A model generated the notes under the pieces. It made no database searches. It worked only from the letters and a program-made list of their open reading frames with translations, and was not told the origin of the DNA. The position numbers were made by a program, and so were the translations under genes. From Enterobacter sp. RIT418 (GTDB lineage Bacteria > Pseudomonadota > Gammaproteobacteria > Enterobacterales > Enterobacteriaceae), in the NCBI RefSeq assembly GCF_003057745.1, contig NZ_QBJD02000019.1:20907-84906 (forward strand): a stretch of 64,000 nucleotides of DNA, written 5' to 3'. Below are positions 1 to 10,714 of this stretch, piece by piece (position 1 is the stretch's first letter; every line of letters starts with the position of its first letter).

Positions 1-1134
1 AATCGGGGCGCTCCACTCGGCAATCGCCGCCGTGTCGCCCGAGTTCAGGGCGTCGCGCAGCAGCGCAAGCTCCTCACATTTTTGCAGGGCGAAGGCAAAC
101 CAGCTTTTCACTTCCGCATCCAGACGCGTTTCGACGCTCAGATCGATCGGGCTGTGCAGCAGCGAGCAGGAAGAGGCTACCCACAGCTCGCGCTTGTCGA
201 CGATCTCTTTAATTTGGCCATATTTTTCCGTGAGATCGGCGCGCCAGACGTTACGACCGTTGATCAGGCCAGCGGAGAGCAGCCAGTCCACGGGCAGGCG
301 CTTGTGGAGTTCAGCCACATCATCTTTGCCGTGGACCAGGTCAACGTGCAGGCCCTGAACCGGCAGCGCGGTGAGGGTATCGAGGTTTGGCGTGACGCCC
401 TCGAAATAGGTGGTCAGCAGCAGCTTCACCTGGCCGGTGAGCGCATCGTACGCCGGTTTGAAGGCATCAAGCCAGGCCTGGGGCAGCTCCAGCACCAGCG
501 CCGGTTCGTCGACCTGTACCCACTGGATGCCGCGCTTGCCCAGCTCGCTCAACACCTGTTTGTAGACCGGCAGAATATCGTTTAGCAGGCTCAAACGGTC
601 GAACTGTTCGCCTTTGACTTTGCCCAGCCACAGGTACGTTACCGGCCCCAGCAGCACCGGCTTTACCTGATGGCCCAGCGCCAGCGCTTCGTCCACCTCG
701 TCCAGAAGCTGCGTCCAGGCCAGCCTGAACTGCTGCCCCTTTACGAACTCCGGCACCATATAGTGATAGTTAGTGTTAAACCACTTGGTCATTTCCGCCG
801 CTGCAGCTGGCTCACCCGTCGGCGCACGGCCGCGGCCGATGCGGAAAAGGGTATCGATATCTACCGATCCATCTTTGTTCTGATGACGAGCCGGCACGTT
901 GCCCAGCAGCAGGCTGGTCGTCAGAACATGGTCGTACCAGGCGAAATCGCCCACCGGCAGCAGGTCAATGCCCGCCTGCTTTTGCTGCTCCCAGTGGCGG
1001 GCGCGCAGCTCGCGGCCAACGGCCAGCAGCTCTTCGCGGGTAGCATTGCCCGCCCAGTAGCTTTCCTGTGCTTTTTTCAGCTCGCGGCGCAGGCCAACGC
1101 GAGGGAAACCGAGAGTGTGAGTGCGGATTGTCAT
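1..1134 (-). CDS. metE: Cobalamin-independent methionine synthase, N-terminal half (partial)
   Basis: Transfers the methyl group of 5-methyltetrahydropteroyl-triglutamate to homocysteine, the last step of methionine synthesis, in the cytoplasm without B12. The reverse strand is open from the ATG at 1134 to the window edge, giving 378 codons that begin [19 protein letters not shown], the typical MetE start. The family is about 753 residues, so only the N-terminal barrel is here; the zinc-binding catalytic C-terminal half lies outside. It is divergent from metR, its known activator, and tandem MetJ boxes lie in the shared intergenic region. No frameshift is seen in the visible part. Confidence 0.96.
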   Translation of the reverse strand, partial: MTIRTHTLGFPRVGLRRELKKAQESYWAGNATREELLAVGRELRARHWEQQKQAGIDLLPVGDFAWYDHVLTTSLLLGNVPARHQNKDGSVDIDTLFRIGRGRAPTGEPAAAAEMTKWFNTNYHYMVPEFVKGQQFRLAWTQLLDEVDEALALGHQVKPVLLGPVTYLWLGKVKGEQFDRLSLLNDILPVYKQVLSELGKRGIQWVQVDEPALVLELPQAWLDAFKPAYDALTGQVKLLLTTYFEGVTPNLDTLTALPVQGLHVDLVHGKDDVAELHKRLPVDWLLSAGLINGRNVWRADLTEKYGQIKEIVDKRELWVASSCSLLHSPIDLSVETRLDAEVKSWFAFALQKCEELALLRDALNSGDTAAIAEWSAPI

Positions 1135-1163
1135 GGTATGCCCCTTGTGAATTTTTACGTTTT

Positions 1164-1179
1164 AGACGTCCAGATGTTT
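1164..1179. promoter_or_regulatory. Tandem MetJ operator (met boxes) between metE and metR
   Basis: Two adjacent 8-mers, agacgtcc and agatgttt, match the met box consensus AGACGTCT at 7 of 8 and 5 of 8 positions. MetJ with S-adenosylmethionine binds such tandem boxes to repress met genes. The position between divergent metE and metR agrees with known metE/metR control. Clear MetR half-sites could not be fixed by eye. Confidence 0.7.
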
Positions 1180-1250
1180 ACACTTCCATAATGTAAAGGT
1201 ACTGTATATTCCTCAAGCGCAAAATGTTCATGGCGAAGTGAAGGACTTTC

Positions 1251-2204
1251 ATGATCGAGATAAAACACCTGAAAACGCTACAAGCGTTGCGGAACAGCGG
1301 ATCGCTCGCGGCGGCGGCGGCCACGCTGCACCAGACCCAGTCCGCCCTTTCCCACCAGTTCAGCGATCTGGAACAACGCCTTGGCTTTCGTCTATTTGTG
1401 CGTAAGAGCCAGCCGCTGCGCTTTACGCCGCAGGGCGAGATTCTTCTACAGCTGGCGAATCAGGTGCTGCCGCAGATTGCCAGCGCGCTGCAGTCGTGCA
1501 ATGAGCCGCAGCAGACCAGGCTGCGTATCGCCATTGAGTGCCATAGCTGCATTCAGTGGCTGACGCCCGCGCTTGAGAACTTCCGCCAGAAGTGGCCGCA
1601 GGTGGAGATGGACTTTAAATCCGGCGTGACCTTTGACCCGCAGCCCTCGCTCCAGCAGGGCGAGCTGGACCTGGTGATGACGTCAGACATTCTGCCGCGC
1701 AGCGGCCTGCACTATTCGCCGATGTTTGATTTTGAAGTGCGCCTGGTGCTGGCGCCGGATCATCCGCTGGCGGCCAAAACGCGCATTACGCCAGAAGACC
1801 TGGCGACAGAATTGCTGCTGATTTATCCGGTACAGCGCAGCCGCCTGGATATCTGGCGCCACTTCCTGCAGCCGGCAGGCGTGAGCCCGCAGCTGAAAAG
1901 CGTGGATAACACCCTGCTGCTGATTCAGATGGTTGCTGCCAGAATGGGCATTGCGGCGCTGCCGCACTGGGTGGTAGAAAGCTTTGAGCGCCAGGGTCTG
2001 GTGGTCACCAAAACCCTGGGTGAAGGCCTGTGGAGCCGGCTGTACGCCGCCGTGCGCGACGGCGAGCAGCGCCAGGCCATTACGGAAGCGTTTATTCGCT
2101 CAGCGCGGAATCACGCCTGCGACCATCTTCCGTTTGTGCGGAGCGCGGAGCGACCCAGCGTCGATGCACCCACAGCGAAGCCAGAATCACCGCTCCCCCA
2201 ATAA
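1251..2204 (+). CDS. metR: LysR-type transcriptional activator of methionine genes
   Basis: LysR-family regulator that activates metE (and metA, metF, glyA in E. coli) with homocysteine as coeffector. The 317-residue length equals that of E. coli MetR. The N-terminal winged helix-turn-helix covers roughly residues 1-60 ([20 protein letters not shown], then the recognition helix); the remainder is the effector-binding domain. It is divergent from metE with a 116-bp gap. The 3' end overlaps the 3' end of convergent yigM by 113 bp, so the last ~37 codons are read on both strands. Confidence 0.96.
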   Translation: MIEIKHLKTLQALRNSGSLAAAAATLHQTQSALSHQFSDLEQRLGFRLFVRKSQPLRFTPQGEILLQLANQVLPQIASALQSCNEPQQTRLRIAIECHSCIQWLTPALENFRQKWPQVEMDFKSGVTFDPQPSLQQGELDLVMTSDILPRSGLHYSPMFDFEVRLVLAPDHPLAAKTRITPEDLATELLLIYPVQRSRLDIWRHFLQPAGVSPQLKSVDNTLLLIQMVAARMGIAALPHWVVESFERQGLVVTKTLGEGLWSRLYAAVRDGEQRQAITEAFIRSARNHACDHLPFVRSAERPSVDAPTAKPESPLPQ

Positions 2205-2991
2205 GGAAGCTCGGCCAGTGCGGCTGCTCCTGCCAGATGGCGAGGTTCACCAGCAGCCCCGCGGGCACATGTACGTTATTCATGATCCCCAGCGTACCGG
2301 CGTCGACCTGCGTCGCGCCGTAGTTCCACATGAAGTAACCCAGCCCTGAGGCCACCACGCCCAGCCAGACCAGAACGCCCCACTGTAGCGACGTGGTCGG
2401 TAGCTTCTGCGGGTTGCCGAGCATAAACCACGCCGCTACCGCAACGATCGCCGCGCCCATATAGAACCAGGCGAAGGCGTTGTGCTGAGGCATCGGGCGG
2501 GTTTCCATCAGGCGCTTATAGCCCACCATGCCGATGGCAAAGCTGATATTGGCAAGCTGGACGAACATCAGCCCGGTCCAGAAGTGATCGCTTACCTTGT
2601 CATAGCGAATAATCGCCGCGCCGATCACCGCCAGCGCGGCGCTCAGCAAATATCCCCAGCGCAGACGACGCCTGCTGAGCAGGTCGTATATCAGCGTGAT
2701 ATAGAGCGGCGTGAGCACGGTGAAAAGCAGAAACTCCGAGACGGACAGATAGACATAGGCCCGGAAGCTAAACAGATACATGATGCCGAGCTGCATCGCG
2801 CCCACCAGCATGTACAGCAGAATGGTTTTCAGCGACTGCCCGCGCGTACGCAGAAACGGCAGGAACACCAGCGCGGCCAGCCCCACGCGCATCAGCACCG
2901 AAAAGTAGCTGTCGACCGAACCCGCAAGGTATTCGCCAATCAGGCTAAAGGAGAAGGCCCACAGGATGGTGGTGATAATGAGTAGCGCCAC
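2092..2991 (-). CDS. yigM: EamA/DMT-family transporter YigM (biotin uptake)
   Basis: Inner-membrane protein of the drug/metabolite transporter superfamily with about ten hydrophobic segments in two EamA repeats. Its E. coli orthologue has been shown to be a high-affinity biotin transporter. The 299-residue product begins [21 protein letters not shown] and keeps the family's cytoplasmic C-terminal tail. The start codon is GTG (2991), giving the same length as E. coli YigM; the ribosome site is weak (GAGACGAG). The 3' end overlaps metR on the opposite strand. No BirA operator could be confirmed upstream. Confidence 0.92.
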   Translation of the reverse strand: MALLIITTILWAFSFSLIGEYLAGSVDSYFSVLMRVGLAALVFLPFLRTRGQSLKTILLYMLVGAMQLGIMYLFSFRAYVYLSVSEFLLFTVLTPLYITLIYDLLSRRRLRWGYLLSAALAVIGAAIIRYDKVSDHFWTGLMFVQLANISFAIGMVGYKRLMETRPMPQHNAFAWFYMGAAIVAVAAWFMLGNPQKLPTTSLQWGVLVWLGVVASGLGYFMWNYGATQVDAGTLGIMNNVHVPAGLLVNLAIWQEQPHWPSFLIGGAVILASLWVHRRWVAPRSAQTEDGRRRDSALSE

Positions 2992-3073
2992 AATGCTCGT
3001 CTCGCAAAAAGAAGGAGGAGCATTGTAGCGAACTCTTTAGTTGACAACTGAACGATAAATAACCGCTTGAGGA

Positions 3074-3874
3074 TTATTCAAGGAACAGCTTGCGCAGATA
3101 CTTCGGAACAGCGTTGTCGCCGTTGGTGCCGATCACTTCCAGCTCCGGGTGCAGGTCTTTCAAACGCTGGTGCGCGTTTTCCATGATGCAGCCTTTGCCC
3201 GCCATGGAGAGCATTTCGGCGTCGTTCATGCCGTCGCCGAAGGCGATGCAGTCCTTCAGCTCAAAGCCCAGACGCTTCGCGACGGCTTCCAGGGCGTGAC
3301 CTTTCGACACGCCGCCCGCCATCACTTCCAGGCAGGTCAGCGTCGAGAAGCTCACGTTCACGCGATCGCCCCAGCGCGCGTTGATCGCCTGCTCCAACGG
3401 AAGAAGTTCCTCGTGGCTTTCACAGGTAAAGAACACTTTGCTGATCCCTTCCGGCTCCAGCAGGCCCGGCTCGTAGAGAGAATACTGAAAGACCGCCTCT
3501 TTGAAGAAGCGCATCTCATCCGGGCGGTGGCGGTTCATAAACCACTCGTCGTCGCGGTAAACGTTGGTGACGATCGCCGGGTTGTTATGCACCACGCCGA
3601 AGAGATCGGCGGCGATGTCGCGGTCGAGGTTATGGGTGAAAATCAGGTTACCGTCGGTATCGTGCACGCGTGCCCCGTTGGAGGTGATCATGTACGATTT
3701 GATCTCCAGATTATCGCGGATCTGCCCCACGTCTACGTGATGACGACCGGTGGCAAACACAAAATTCACGCCACGGGCAGTCAGGAGCTTTAGGGTCTCT
3801 TTCGCGTAAGGCGAGAGGGTGTGGTCGGGCGAAAGCAGCGTGCCATCTAAGTCAGATGCAACAACCTGGTACAT
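3074..3874 (-). CDS. yigL: HAD-superfamily phosphatase YigL (pyridoxal phosphate / sugar phosphatase)
   Basis: Cof-type HAD phosphatase of 266 residues, the E. coli length. Motif I is DLDGTLL at residues 8-14 with nucleophile D8 and acid D10, and motif IV is FGDGMND near residue 217. The E. coli enzyme dephosphorylates pyridoxal phosphate and phosphosugars. It follows pldB by 30 bp on the same strand. In E. coli and Salmonella the small RNA SgrS pairs inside pldB and stabilises a processed pldB-yigL message, raising YigL during sugar-phosphate stress. The same gene order here makes that control plausible; the pairing site was not checked. Confidence 0.95.
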   Translation of the reverse strand: MYQVVASDLDGTLLSPDHTLSPYAKETLKLLTARGVNFVFATGRHHVDVGQIRDNLEIKSYMITSNGARVHDTDGNLIFTHNLDRDIAADLFGVVHNNPAIVTNVYRDDEWFMNRHRPDEMRFFKEAVFQYSLYEPGLLEPEGISKVFFTCESHEELLPLEQAINARWGDRVNVSFSTLTCLEVMAGGVSKGHALEAVAKRLGFELKDCIAFGDGMNDAEMLSMAGKGCIMENAHQRLKDLHPELEVIGTNGDNAVPKYLRKLFLE

Positions 3875-3904
3875 AGGGATCTCAACCTCTGGTAAAAAAA
3901 ATAA

Positions 3905-4897
3905 TCAGTTATGCCTGTCGAAAAACTCGACGATGGCGTTCAGCGCGACTGAGCGCATAGCGTCCTTTTCGAAAAGGATCTCATGGTACGCGCCGTGGAT
4001 GACCAGCGGTTTCTCCCCCTCACAGGGATGACCAGCGGCGGCGCGCAGTTCACAAAAACGGTCGTGCATGCGGTTATCCACCACACGCTCGTCTTCTGCC
4101 TGAATCAGAAGCGTCGGCGTGGCATCGTTTGCCACGCCGGCCAATACCTGCTCACCGGCTAAAACACCTTCACGCACCCAGTGCCAGGTAGGGCCGCCCA
4201 CGCGCAGGCGCGGCTCATCGGCGTAAAAGCGCAGGTTGCGGCGATAGCGCTGTCGGCTGTGGGTGAGCACGTTGAGCGCAAACGGCAGCGCGCGCCAGCG
4301 GCCCGTGCCGATGGCATATCCTTCCCGGATGCGCTGATGGCCCTCAGCCCAGTCGAGAAGTGGACGTACCATCCAGTCTGGAAAACGGATCACGATGCCG
4401 TACATCGGTGCGGTCAGCGCGATGGCATCGCACTGATGCGCATGACGCTGCAGGAAAAGCGTGGCGATAGCGCCGCCCATCGAGTGCGCCAGGATGTAGC
4501 GCTTGCGCCACGGCCCCGGCTGAACCTCCTGCTGCCAGAAGGCGGCGAGATCGTCGACGTAATCGCTGAAATGATCCACGTGACCGCGGTGCGTATCCGA
4601 CAGCATGCGCCCGGAAAGGCCTTGTCCGCGATGATCGATAATCAGGACATCAAAGCCCATGTGAACCAGGTCATACGCCAGCTCGGCGTATTTGACGTAG
4701 CTTTCGATACGGCCAGGGCAGACCACGATGACGCGGTCGTTTTGCTCGTTACGAAAACGAACAAAGCGCACCGGAACGTTATCGACGCCCGTAAACTCAT
4801 CTTCCTCGCGCTGACGCCAGAAATCGGTCAGCGGCCCCATAGAGAAAGCAGCAAATGCGTTTTCTCGTGTTTCCCAGTCCTTTTTCTGCTGCAACAT
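3905..4897 (-). CDS. pldB: Lysophospholipase L2
   Basis: Alpha/beta hydrolase that deacylates lysophospholipids at the inner membrane. The nucleophile elbow is AHSMGGA near residue 138, and a later acidic residue and His (GAYHEILF) complete a triad typical of monoacylglycerol-lipase-like enzymes. I chose the ATG at 4897 (MLQQKKDWETREN), which has a GGGG ribosome site about ten bases upstream and gives 330 residues; an in-frame extension of eight residues is possible but unlike E. coli PldB. It lies directly upstream of yigL, probably in one transcript. Confidence 0.95.
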   Translation of the reverse strand: MLQQKKDWETRENAFAAFSMGPLTDFWRQREEDEFTGVDNVPVRFVRFRNEQNDRVIVVCPGRIESYVKYAELAYDLVHMGFDVLIIDHRGQGLSGRMLSDTHRGHVDHFSDYVDDLAAFWQQEVQPGPWRKRYILAHSMGGAIATLFLQRHAHQCDAIALTAPMYGIVIRFPDWMVRPLLDWAEGHQRIREGYAIGTGRWRALPFALNVLTHSRQRYRRNLRFYADEPRLRVGGPTWHWVREGVLAGEQVLAGVANDATPTLLIQAEDERVVDNRMHDRFCELRAAAGHPCEGEKPLVIHGAYHEILFEKDAMRSVALNAIVEFFDRHN

Positions 4898-5006
4898 TGG
4901 GTTTCCACCCCTGTAAGCCAAGGAATATCGTTTTTTCTTAACCGGTCACAAAATGACTCAACAATAGCGTATTGTGGCATAAAAACAGACGATTCGGGAG
5001 CTTCAA

Positions 5007-5627
5007 ATGACCTTCGAGTGGTGGTTCGCGTACCTGCTGACATCCATTATCCTCAGCCTTTCCCCCGGCTCTGGCGCCATCAACACCATGACCACCTCGA
5101 TTAACCACGGGTATCGCGGGGCGGCGGCGTCGATTGCCGGTTTACAAACCGGGCTGGGCATCCACATCGTCCTGGTGGGGATTGGCCTCGGCACGCTGTT
5201 CTCACGCTCGGTGCTGGCGTTTGAGGTGCTGAAATGGGCCGGTGCGGCGTATCTGATTTGGCTCGGCATTCAGCAGTGGCGCGCGGCGGGCTCGATTGAT
5301 CTCAATACCCTCGCCCACACGCAAACCCGCGGCCGCCTGTTTAAGCGCGCGGTGTTTGTGAACCTGACTAACCCGAAAAGCATTGTCTTTCTCGCCGCGC
5401 TGTTCCCACAGTTCATCGTTCCGCATCAGCCGCAGGTGATGCAGTACGTGGTCCTCGGCGCAACCACCATTATCGTCGATATTATTGTGATGATTGGCTA
5501 CGCGACGCTGGCGCAGCGGATTGCGGCATGGATTAAAGGGCCTAAGCAGATGAAGGCCCTCAATAAGGTATTTGGTTCGCTGTTTATGCTGGTGGGCGCG
5601 CTGCTTGCGTCAGCGCGTCACGCTTAG
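5007..5627 (+). CDS. rhtB: Homoserine / homoserine lactone efflux protein (LysE family)
   Basis: Inner-membrane exporter of the RhtB/LysE family that removes homoserine and homoserine lactone. The 206 residues carry about six hydrophobic segments and the family signature [12 protein letters not shown] near residues 18-29. The ATG at 5007 is preceded by GGGAG. It is convergent with its paralogue rhtC and their stop regions overlap by four bases. The close match in length and sequence to E. coli RhtB leaves little doubt. Confidence 0.96.
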   Translation: MTFEWWFAYLLTSIILSLSPGSGAINTMTTSINHGYRGAAASIAGLQTGLGIHIVLVGIGLGTLFSRSVLAFEVLKWAGAAYLIWLGIQQWRAAGSIDLNTLAHTQTRGRLFKRAVFVNLTNPKSIVFLAALFPQFIVPHQPQVMQYVVLGATTIIVDIIVMIGYATLAQRIAAWIKGPKQMKALNKVFGSLFMLVGALLASARHA

Positions 5628-6244
5628 CGAGAAATGATGAGGTGGATGCCGAAGCCCGCGAACAGCGCGCCGGCGAAGCCGTCGATCCACTTCGCAATGC
5701 GCTGGTAGCCGCGGCGCATCGCCGGTAAGGCAAACAGGCTGGCGACGACGGTGAACCAGGCAAAGGTTTCAACGACGATCAGCAGGAAGATGCCCCAGCG
5801 CGCGCCCGCGCCGACGCTATCGCCGACGAACAGAGAGAACACGGACCCGAAGTAAATAATCGCTTTCGGGTTCGCCAGGTTGGTCAACAGCCCTTTCACA
5901 AAGCTGCGGCCGCCCGTTGCCAGCTCCACCTGTGGCTCTTCCGCTTTTTTCTCTTCTTTCTTCAGCGCCCCGCGCAGCATCTGATAGCCCATCCAGCACA
6001 GATACAGGCCGCCGCCGACCATAATGATGTTATGCAGCCAGGCCATCTTCGCCAGAATCAGGTTCAGGCCAAGCAGCGCAACCGCCGCCCAGACCATTAC
6101 GCCCATGGTAATGCCCAGCACGCCCATCATCGCCTCTTTACGAGAACGGCTGACGGCAGTTTGCGATACGAAGAAAAAGTCAGGGCCGGGGCTCATCAGC
6201 GCAACGATGTGCACTAACGCCACGGTAAGAAATAGCATCAACAT
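5624..6244 (-). CDS. rhtC: Threonine efflux protein (LysE family)
   Basis: Inner-membrane threonine exporter, paralogue of RhtB. The 206-residue protein starts [28 protein letters not shown], with the family SPGPDF motif near residue 18, and has about six membrane segments split by a charged loop ([12 protein letters not shown] near residue 92). It lies downstream of recQ on the same strand and converges on rhtB with a four-base overlap. Confidence 0.96.
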   Translation of the reverse strand: MLMLFLTVALVHIVALMSPGPDFFFVSQTAVSRSRKEAMMGVLGITMGVMVWAAVALLGLNLILAKMAWLHNIIMVGGGLYLCWMGYQMLRGALKKEEKKAEEPQVELATGGRSFVKGLLTNLANPKAIIYFGSVFSLFVGDSVGAGARWGIFLLIVVETFAWFTVVASLFALPAMRRGYQRIAKWIDGFAGALFAGFGIHLIISR

Positions 6245-6305
6245 AATTAACTCGCGGGGGAATAATTCAGTGAGTCACCATCCTGGCACTTTTTTGCCCG
6301 GCTGA

Positions 6306-8135
6306 CTACTCCTCATCATCACCATCGGCGTGAGAGCGAATAAGCGCCATAAACTCCTTGCCGAAACGCTCGAGCTTGCGCGTGCCGACGCCGTTGACGC
6401 TGAGCATTTCGCTTGCGCTAAGCGGCATCTGCTCGGCCATCTCGATAAGCGTCGCGTCGTTGAACACCACGTACGGCGGAATGTTCTCTTCGTCGGCAAT
6501 GGCCTTACGCAGCTTGCGCAGCTTGGCAAACAGCTTGCGATCGTAGTTGCCGCCGTAAGATTTTTGCATCACGCGCGGCTTGAGCGCGACCACGCGCGGA
6601 ACGGCAAGCTTCAGTTCAACCTCACCGCGCAGCACCGGCCGCGCCGCTTCCGTCAGCTGAAGCGCAGAGTGTTGAGCAATGTTTTGCGTGGCAAAGCCAA
6701 GGTGGATCAGCTGGCGAATAATGCTGACCCAGTGCTCGTGGCTCTGCTCTTTACCTATGCCGTAGACGGGCAGCTTGTCGTGGCCCATATCGCGGATGCG
6801 CTGGTTATTGGCGCCGCGCAGCACTTCCACCACGTAGCCCATCCCGAAGCGTTGATTCACGCGACCAATGGTCGAGAGCGCTTTTCGCGCGTCCATCAGG
6901 CCATCGTACTGCTTTGGTGGGTCGAGGCAGATATCGCAGTTGCCGCACGGCTCCTGTCGTCCTTCGCCAAAGTAGTTGAGCAGCACCAGGCGGCGGCAGG
7001 TTTGCGCTTCGGCAAACGCGCCCATCGCGTTAAGCTTGTGGCGCTCGATATCCTGCAGCTGGCCCTGGGGCTTCTCTTCCAGACAGCGGCGCAGCCACGC
7101 CATATCGGCCGGATCGTAAAACAGCATCGCTTCCGCAGGCAGCCCGTCGCGCCCGGCGCGGCCCGTTTCCTGATAGTAGGATTCGATGTTGCGCGGAATG
7201 TCGAAATGCACCACAAAGCGCACGTTGGGCTTGTTGATCCCCATGCCGAACGCCACCGTGGCGACCACGATTTGCAGATCGTCGCGCTGGAATTTTTCCT
7301 GCACGTCGGCGCGGATGTGGTTTTCTAACCCGGCATGATAGGCCGCGGCGCTAAAGCCGCGGTTTTGCAGGCGCGCGGCGGTGTCTTCTACCTTCGCGCG
7401 GCTGTTGCAGTAGATGATGCCGGATTTGCCGCGCTGCTCCTGCACGTAGCGCAGAAGCTGATCCAGCGGCTTGAATTTTTCCATCAGCATGTAGCGGATG
7501 TTCGGGCGGTCAAAGCTGCTGACCTGGATAAACGGATCGTTCAGGCCCAGAAGCCGGACGATATCCTGACGCGTGGTGTCATCCGCCGTGGCGGTGAGCG
7601 CCATAAACGGCAGCTCGGGGAAGCGCTGGCGCAGCTGGCCTAGCGCGGCGTATTCCGGGCGGAAGTCGTGCCCCCACTGGGAAATACAGTGCGCTTCGTC
7701 CACCGCCAGCAGCACCGGATTCCAGTGCGACAGATGGTCGAGGAAGTTATCCAGCATCAGCCGTTCAGGCGCGATATACAGCAGGCGGACCTGCCCGGTG
7801 CGGCAGCCGGCCATCACCTCTTGCTGCTGCTCGCGGGTCTGGGTGGAGTTCAGGCAGGCCGCCGCTACGCCGTTGGCGAGCAGCTGATCGACCTGGTCCT
7901 TCATCAGGGAAATGAGGGGGGATACCACCACCGTCAGGCCGTTAAGCACCAGCGCGGGAACCTGATAGCACAGCGATTTCCCGCCGCCCGTCGGCATCAC
8001 CACCAGACAATCACGGCCTTCCAGCACGGTTTCAATGATGGTTTCCTGGCCGGGGCGGAACTGCTGATAGCCAAAGGTTTCTTGCAAAACCTGTTTAGCC
8101 AGCGATTCCTGATTCAATACTTCCGCCTGCGCCAC
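6306..8135 (-). CDS. recQ: ATP-dependent DNA helicase RecQ
   Basis: 3'-to-5' superfamily 2 helicase that initiates recombination through the RecF pathway and limits illegitimate exchange. Walker A is MPTGGGKS (K53), the DEAH box is [11 protein letters not shown] near residue 146, zinc cysteines lie around residues 380-403 (CRR...CGNCDIC), followed by the winged-helix RQC domain and a C-terminal HRDC domain. I placed the start at GTG 8135 ([11 protein letters not shown]), which has GGGG five bases upstream and gives exactly 609 residues, the E. coli length. A longer ATG reading frame adds 21 unrelated residues and was rejected. Confidence 0.95.
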   Translation of the reverse strand: MAQAEVLNQESLAKQVLQETFGYQQFRPGQETIIETVLEGRDCLVVMPTGGGKSLCYQVPALVLNGLTVVVSPLISLMKDQVDQLLANGVAAACLNSTQTREQQQEVMAGCRTGQVRLLYIAPERLMLDNFLDHLSHWNPVLLAVDEAHCISQWGHDFRPEYAALGQLRQRFPELPFMALTATADDTTRQDIVRLLGLNDPFIQVSSFDRPNIRYMLMEKFKPLDQLLRYVQEQRGKSGIIYCNSRAKVEDTAARLQNRGFSAAAYHAGLENHIRADVQEKFQRDDLQIVVATVAFGMGINKPNVRFVVHFDIPRNIESYYQETGRAGRDGLPAEAMLFYDPADMAWLRRCLEEKPQGQLQDIERHKLNAMGAFAEAQTCRRLVLLNYFGEGRQEPCGNCDICLDPPKQYDGLMDARKALSTIGRVNQRFGMGYVVEVLRGANNQRIRDMGHDKLPVYGIGKEQSHEHWVSIIRQLIHLGFATQNIAQHSALQLTEAARPVLRGEVELKLAVPRVVALKPRVMQKSYGGNYDRKLFAKLRKLRKAIADEENIPPYVVFNDATLIEMAEQMPLSASEMLSVNGVGTRKLERFGKEFMALIRSHADGDDEE

Positions 8136-8225
8136 GTTAACCCCATATGCCAGAAATGAAACAGGCGCTATTTTCAGCGCCTGAGAGAGAAACTTCAACG
8201 TTTAACGCAAAAACATTCGACCAGC

Positions 8226-9095
8226 TTAGAGAATATCGTTCAGCATCACGCCGACACCGACACGGGTCTGGTTGAAGTTATAGTCGATCAGCGACTCGCC
8301 GTAACCGCTGTACACCTGCGTATACAGGCGCACGTGCTTCGTCACCGGGTAGCTCAGGCCCACTTCCGCACCACCGTAGCCGGTATTCCAGTTGTACTGA
8401 CCTTTCGCACTCAGCACGGCGTCACCCAGCTGGTAGCCGACTTTGAGCTGGTAGTAACCCATATATTTGGTGATATCCGGATTATCGTCGGTGCTACCCA
8501 CCACGTACCACGGCTTCACTTCCACCATGTAATTGCCGTTCTGCGCCATCAGGCGGGTATAGGCGCGGTTCCAGCTGCGCGAAGTGGGATCGGAGCGCCC
8601 GTTAGAGTCATGGTTAAAACCAACCTCGACGTCGCGCAGCGTCCAGCCGGCAAACTCGTAGTCCGTCGCGAAGCCCAGGAACAGCTGCGGCTCGTAGTTG
8701 GTCTCACGGAACGGTGAAGATTCACCGCTGTTCGAGAGCTGCCACCAGGATTTTTGCGTATACGATGCGCCGAGCACCGAGTTCGGCCCCAGGATCCCGC
8801 GCCAGAACGGAAACGCCAGGCTGAGCTGGTATTTCACCTCGTCCTTACGCGCATTCTCAGCCCAGTCATAGGAGCGAATCGCTTCTTTATTGAGATCGCT
8901 GGTCCAGGTGTAGAGCAAATAGTTGGTGTCGTACGGATAAAGCGTGAACGGATTGTCATGCTCCTGAAGCAGGTTCGCAATGATGCTGCCGCGCACGGCA
9001 GGCGTATCATGTACCTCGTTAACCGTTGCTTCCTGCGCATATGCTGTGAGGGGCAGCGAAACCGCCGCCAGTAACCAACCCAGATACGTCCGCAT
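8226..9095 (-). CDS. pldA: Outer membrane phospholipase A
   Basis: Outer-membrane beta-barrel phospholipase (A1/A2) that removes mislocalised phospholipids from the outer leaflet. A 20-residue signal peptide (MRTYLGWLLAAVSLPLTAYA, then QE) precedes the mature protein. Catalytic H162 and S164 (precursor numbering) sit in FNHDSNGRSD, and N176 in SWNR completes the triad. The 289-residue length equals that of E. coli PldA, and the C-terminal strand is a barrel type. It is divergent from yigI and upstream of recQ on the same strand. Confidence 0.96.
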   Translation of the reverse strand: MRTYLGWLLAAVSLPLTAYAQEATVNEVHDTPAVRGSIIANLLQEHDNPFTLYPYDTNYLLYTWTSDLNKEAIRSYDWAENARKDEVKYQLSLAFPFWRGILGPNSVLGASYTQKSWWQLSNSGESSPFRETNYEPQLFLGFATDYEFAGWTLRDVEVGFNHDSNGRSDPTSRSWNRAYTRLMAQNGNYMVEVKPWYVVGSTDDNPDITKYMGYYQLKVGYQLGDAVLSAKGQYNWNTGYGGAEVGLSYPVTKHVRLYTQVYSGYGESLIDYNFNQTRVGVGVMLNDIL

Positions 9096-9253
9096 CGGTG
9101 GTGTTCTCCTGAGATTGTGACGTCTAATGAATAGTTTTGTAGACGCATTCTACATTTTTCCGCGCGAACTTCCCCTCCTGGTTTCTGAAAGTGGAATTTC
9201 TCCGTAGCGAAGCATAAAATCAACATTTTATTAACAACAAGGATGCTTTACCG

Positions 9254-9721
9254 ATGTCAGCCATGCTTACCGCTGAAGAAGCGTTGAAACTCGTGGGCGA
9301 AATTTTTGTTTACCACATGCCGTTTAACCGCGCGCTGGGGCTGGAGCTGGAGCGTTACGAGAAGGACTTTGCGAAGCTTAACTTTAACAACCAGCCGATG
9401 ATGGTAGGTAACTGGGCGCAAAGCATTCTGCACGGCGGCGTGATTGCCTCGGCGCTGGACGTTGCGGCCGGGCTGGTCTGCGTGGGCAGCACGCTGACGC
9501 GCCACGACACTATCAACGAGGACGAGCTGCGCCAGCGCCTGTCGCGGATGGGCACGATCGATTTACGCGTCGACTACCTGCGTCCCGGCCGTGGAAACCG
9601 CTTCACCTGCACCAGCAGCCTGCTGCGCGCGGGTAACAAAGTCGCCGTGGCGCGCGTTGAGCTGCACAACGAAGAGCAAGTTTATATCGCCAGCGCAACT
9701 GCCACTTATATGGTGGGTTAA
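9254..9721 (+). CDS. yigI: Hotdog-fold acyl-CoA thioesterase YigI
   Basis: Small cytoplasmic hotdog-fold protein of the PaaI-like thioesterase type, 155 residues as in E. coli. The helix-loop segment [21 protein letters not shown] (about residues 54-74) has the HGG active-site motif, and [12 protein letters not shown] follows near residue 105. Recent work on E. coli YigI assigns medium- to long-chain acyl-CoA thioesterase activity. It lies between divergent pldA and rarD, 51 bp upstream of rarD on the same strand. Confidence 0.93.
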   Translation: MSAMLTAEEALKLVGEIFVYHMPFNRALGLELERYEKDFAKLNFNNQPMMVGNWAQSILHGGVIASALDVAAGLVCVGSTLTRHDTINEDELRQRLSRMGTIDLRVDYLRPGRGNRFTCTSSLLRAGNKVAVARVELHNEEQVYIASATATYMVG

Positions 9722-9772
9722 CGCGGTAAAAGCGGGTAAAATTGCCCCACACTTTTGTAATGGATTTTCCCG

Positions 9773-10669
9773 ATGGATGCTAAACAGACGCGGCAGGGCG
9801 TTTTACTCGCCCTTGCCGCTTATTTTATTTGGGGCATCGCGCCTGCCTATTTCAAGCTGATCCACTACGTCCCCGCCGACGAGATCCTGACTCACCGCGT
9901 CATCTGGTCATTTTTCTTTATGATTGCGCTGATGAGCATCAGCCGGCAGTGGTCAGGCGTCAAAACGCTGCTGAAGACGCCGAAAAAGATTTTCCTGCTG
10001 GCGCTCTCGGCGGTGCTGATTGGCGGCAACTGGCTGCTGTTTATCTGGGCGGTGAATAATCACCATATGCTCGAAGCGAGCCTCGGCTACTTTATCAACC
10101 CGCTGGTGAATATCGTGCTGGGGATGATTTTCCTCGGCGAACGCTTCCGGCGCATGCAGTGGCTGGCGGTAATACTCGCCTTCTGTGGCGTACTGGTGCA
10201 GCTGTGGACGTTCGGCTCGCTGCCGATCATCGCCCTGGGGCTGGCGTTCAGCTTCGCGTTCTACGGCCTGGTGCGAAAGAAGATTGCCGTTGAAGCGCAA
10301 ACCGGGATGCTGTTCGAAACCCTCTGGCTGCTCCCCGTTGCCGCCATTTACCTGTTTGGCATCGCCGACAGCGCCACCAGCCATATGGGCAGCAACCCGT
10401 GGTCGCTGAACGTGCTGCTGATGGCCGCGGGCGTGGTGACCACCATTCCCCTGCTGTGCTTCACCGGCGCGGCAACGCGCCTGCGCCTCTCGACGCTGGG
10501 GTTCTTCCAGTACATTGGCCCAACGCTGATGTTCCTGCTGGCGGTGATGTTCTACGGGGAAGTACCGGGCGCGGATAAGATGGTGACGTTCGCATTTATC
10601 TGGGTCGCACTGGCGATCTTCGTTGCGGATGCGATTTATACCCAGCGCAGGACGCGCAGAGGGTTGTAG
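9773..10669 (+). CDS. rarD: EamA/DMT-family transporter RarD
   Basis: Inner-membrane drug/metabolite transporter of 298 residues with about ten predicted membrane segments. In E. coli the family member is linked to chloramphenicol sensitivity, but the substrate is unknown. Sequence landmarks include the first helix GVLLALAAYFIWGIAPAYFKL and the C-terminal FFQYIGPTLMFLLAVMFYGE. It follows yigI and is closed by a REP-like hairpin shared with convergent corA. Confidence 0.93.
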   Translation: MDAKQTRQGVLLALAAYFIWGIAPAYFKLIHYVPADEILTHRVIWSFFFMIALMSISRQWSGVKTLLKTPKKIFLLALSAVLIGGNWLLFIWAVNNHHMLEASLGYFINPLVNIVLGMIFLGERFRRMQWLAVILAFCGVLVQLWTFGSLPIIALGLAFSFAFYGLVRKKIAVEAQTGMLFETLWLLPVAAIYLFGIADSATSHMGSNPWSLNVLLMAAGVVTTIPLLCFTGAATRLRLSTLGFFQYIGPTLMFLLAVMFYGEVPGADKMVTFAFIWVALAIFVADAIYTQRRTRRGL

Positions 10670-10714
10670 AATTGTGATATTGCCCTCACCAAAGGGAGAA
10701 GGCGTTCGATCGTA

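Noticed and set aside
3005..3052. Possible BirA operator upstream of yigM (TTGTCAACT ... CTACAA)
   Set aside because: The two halves are too close (about 25 bp overall) and the second arm matches poorly, so it does not fit the BirA operator.
6330..7328. 332-codon open frame antisense to recQ
   Set aside because: Shadow frame; all helicase motifs are in the recQ frame.
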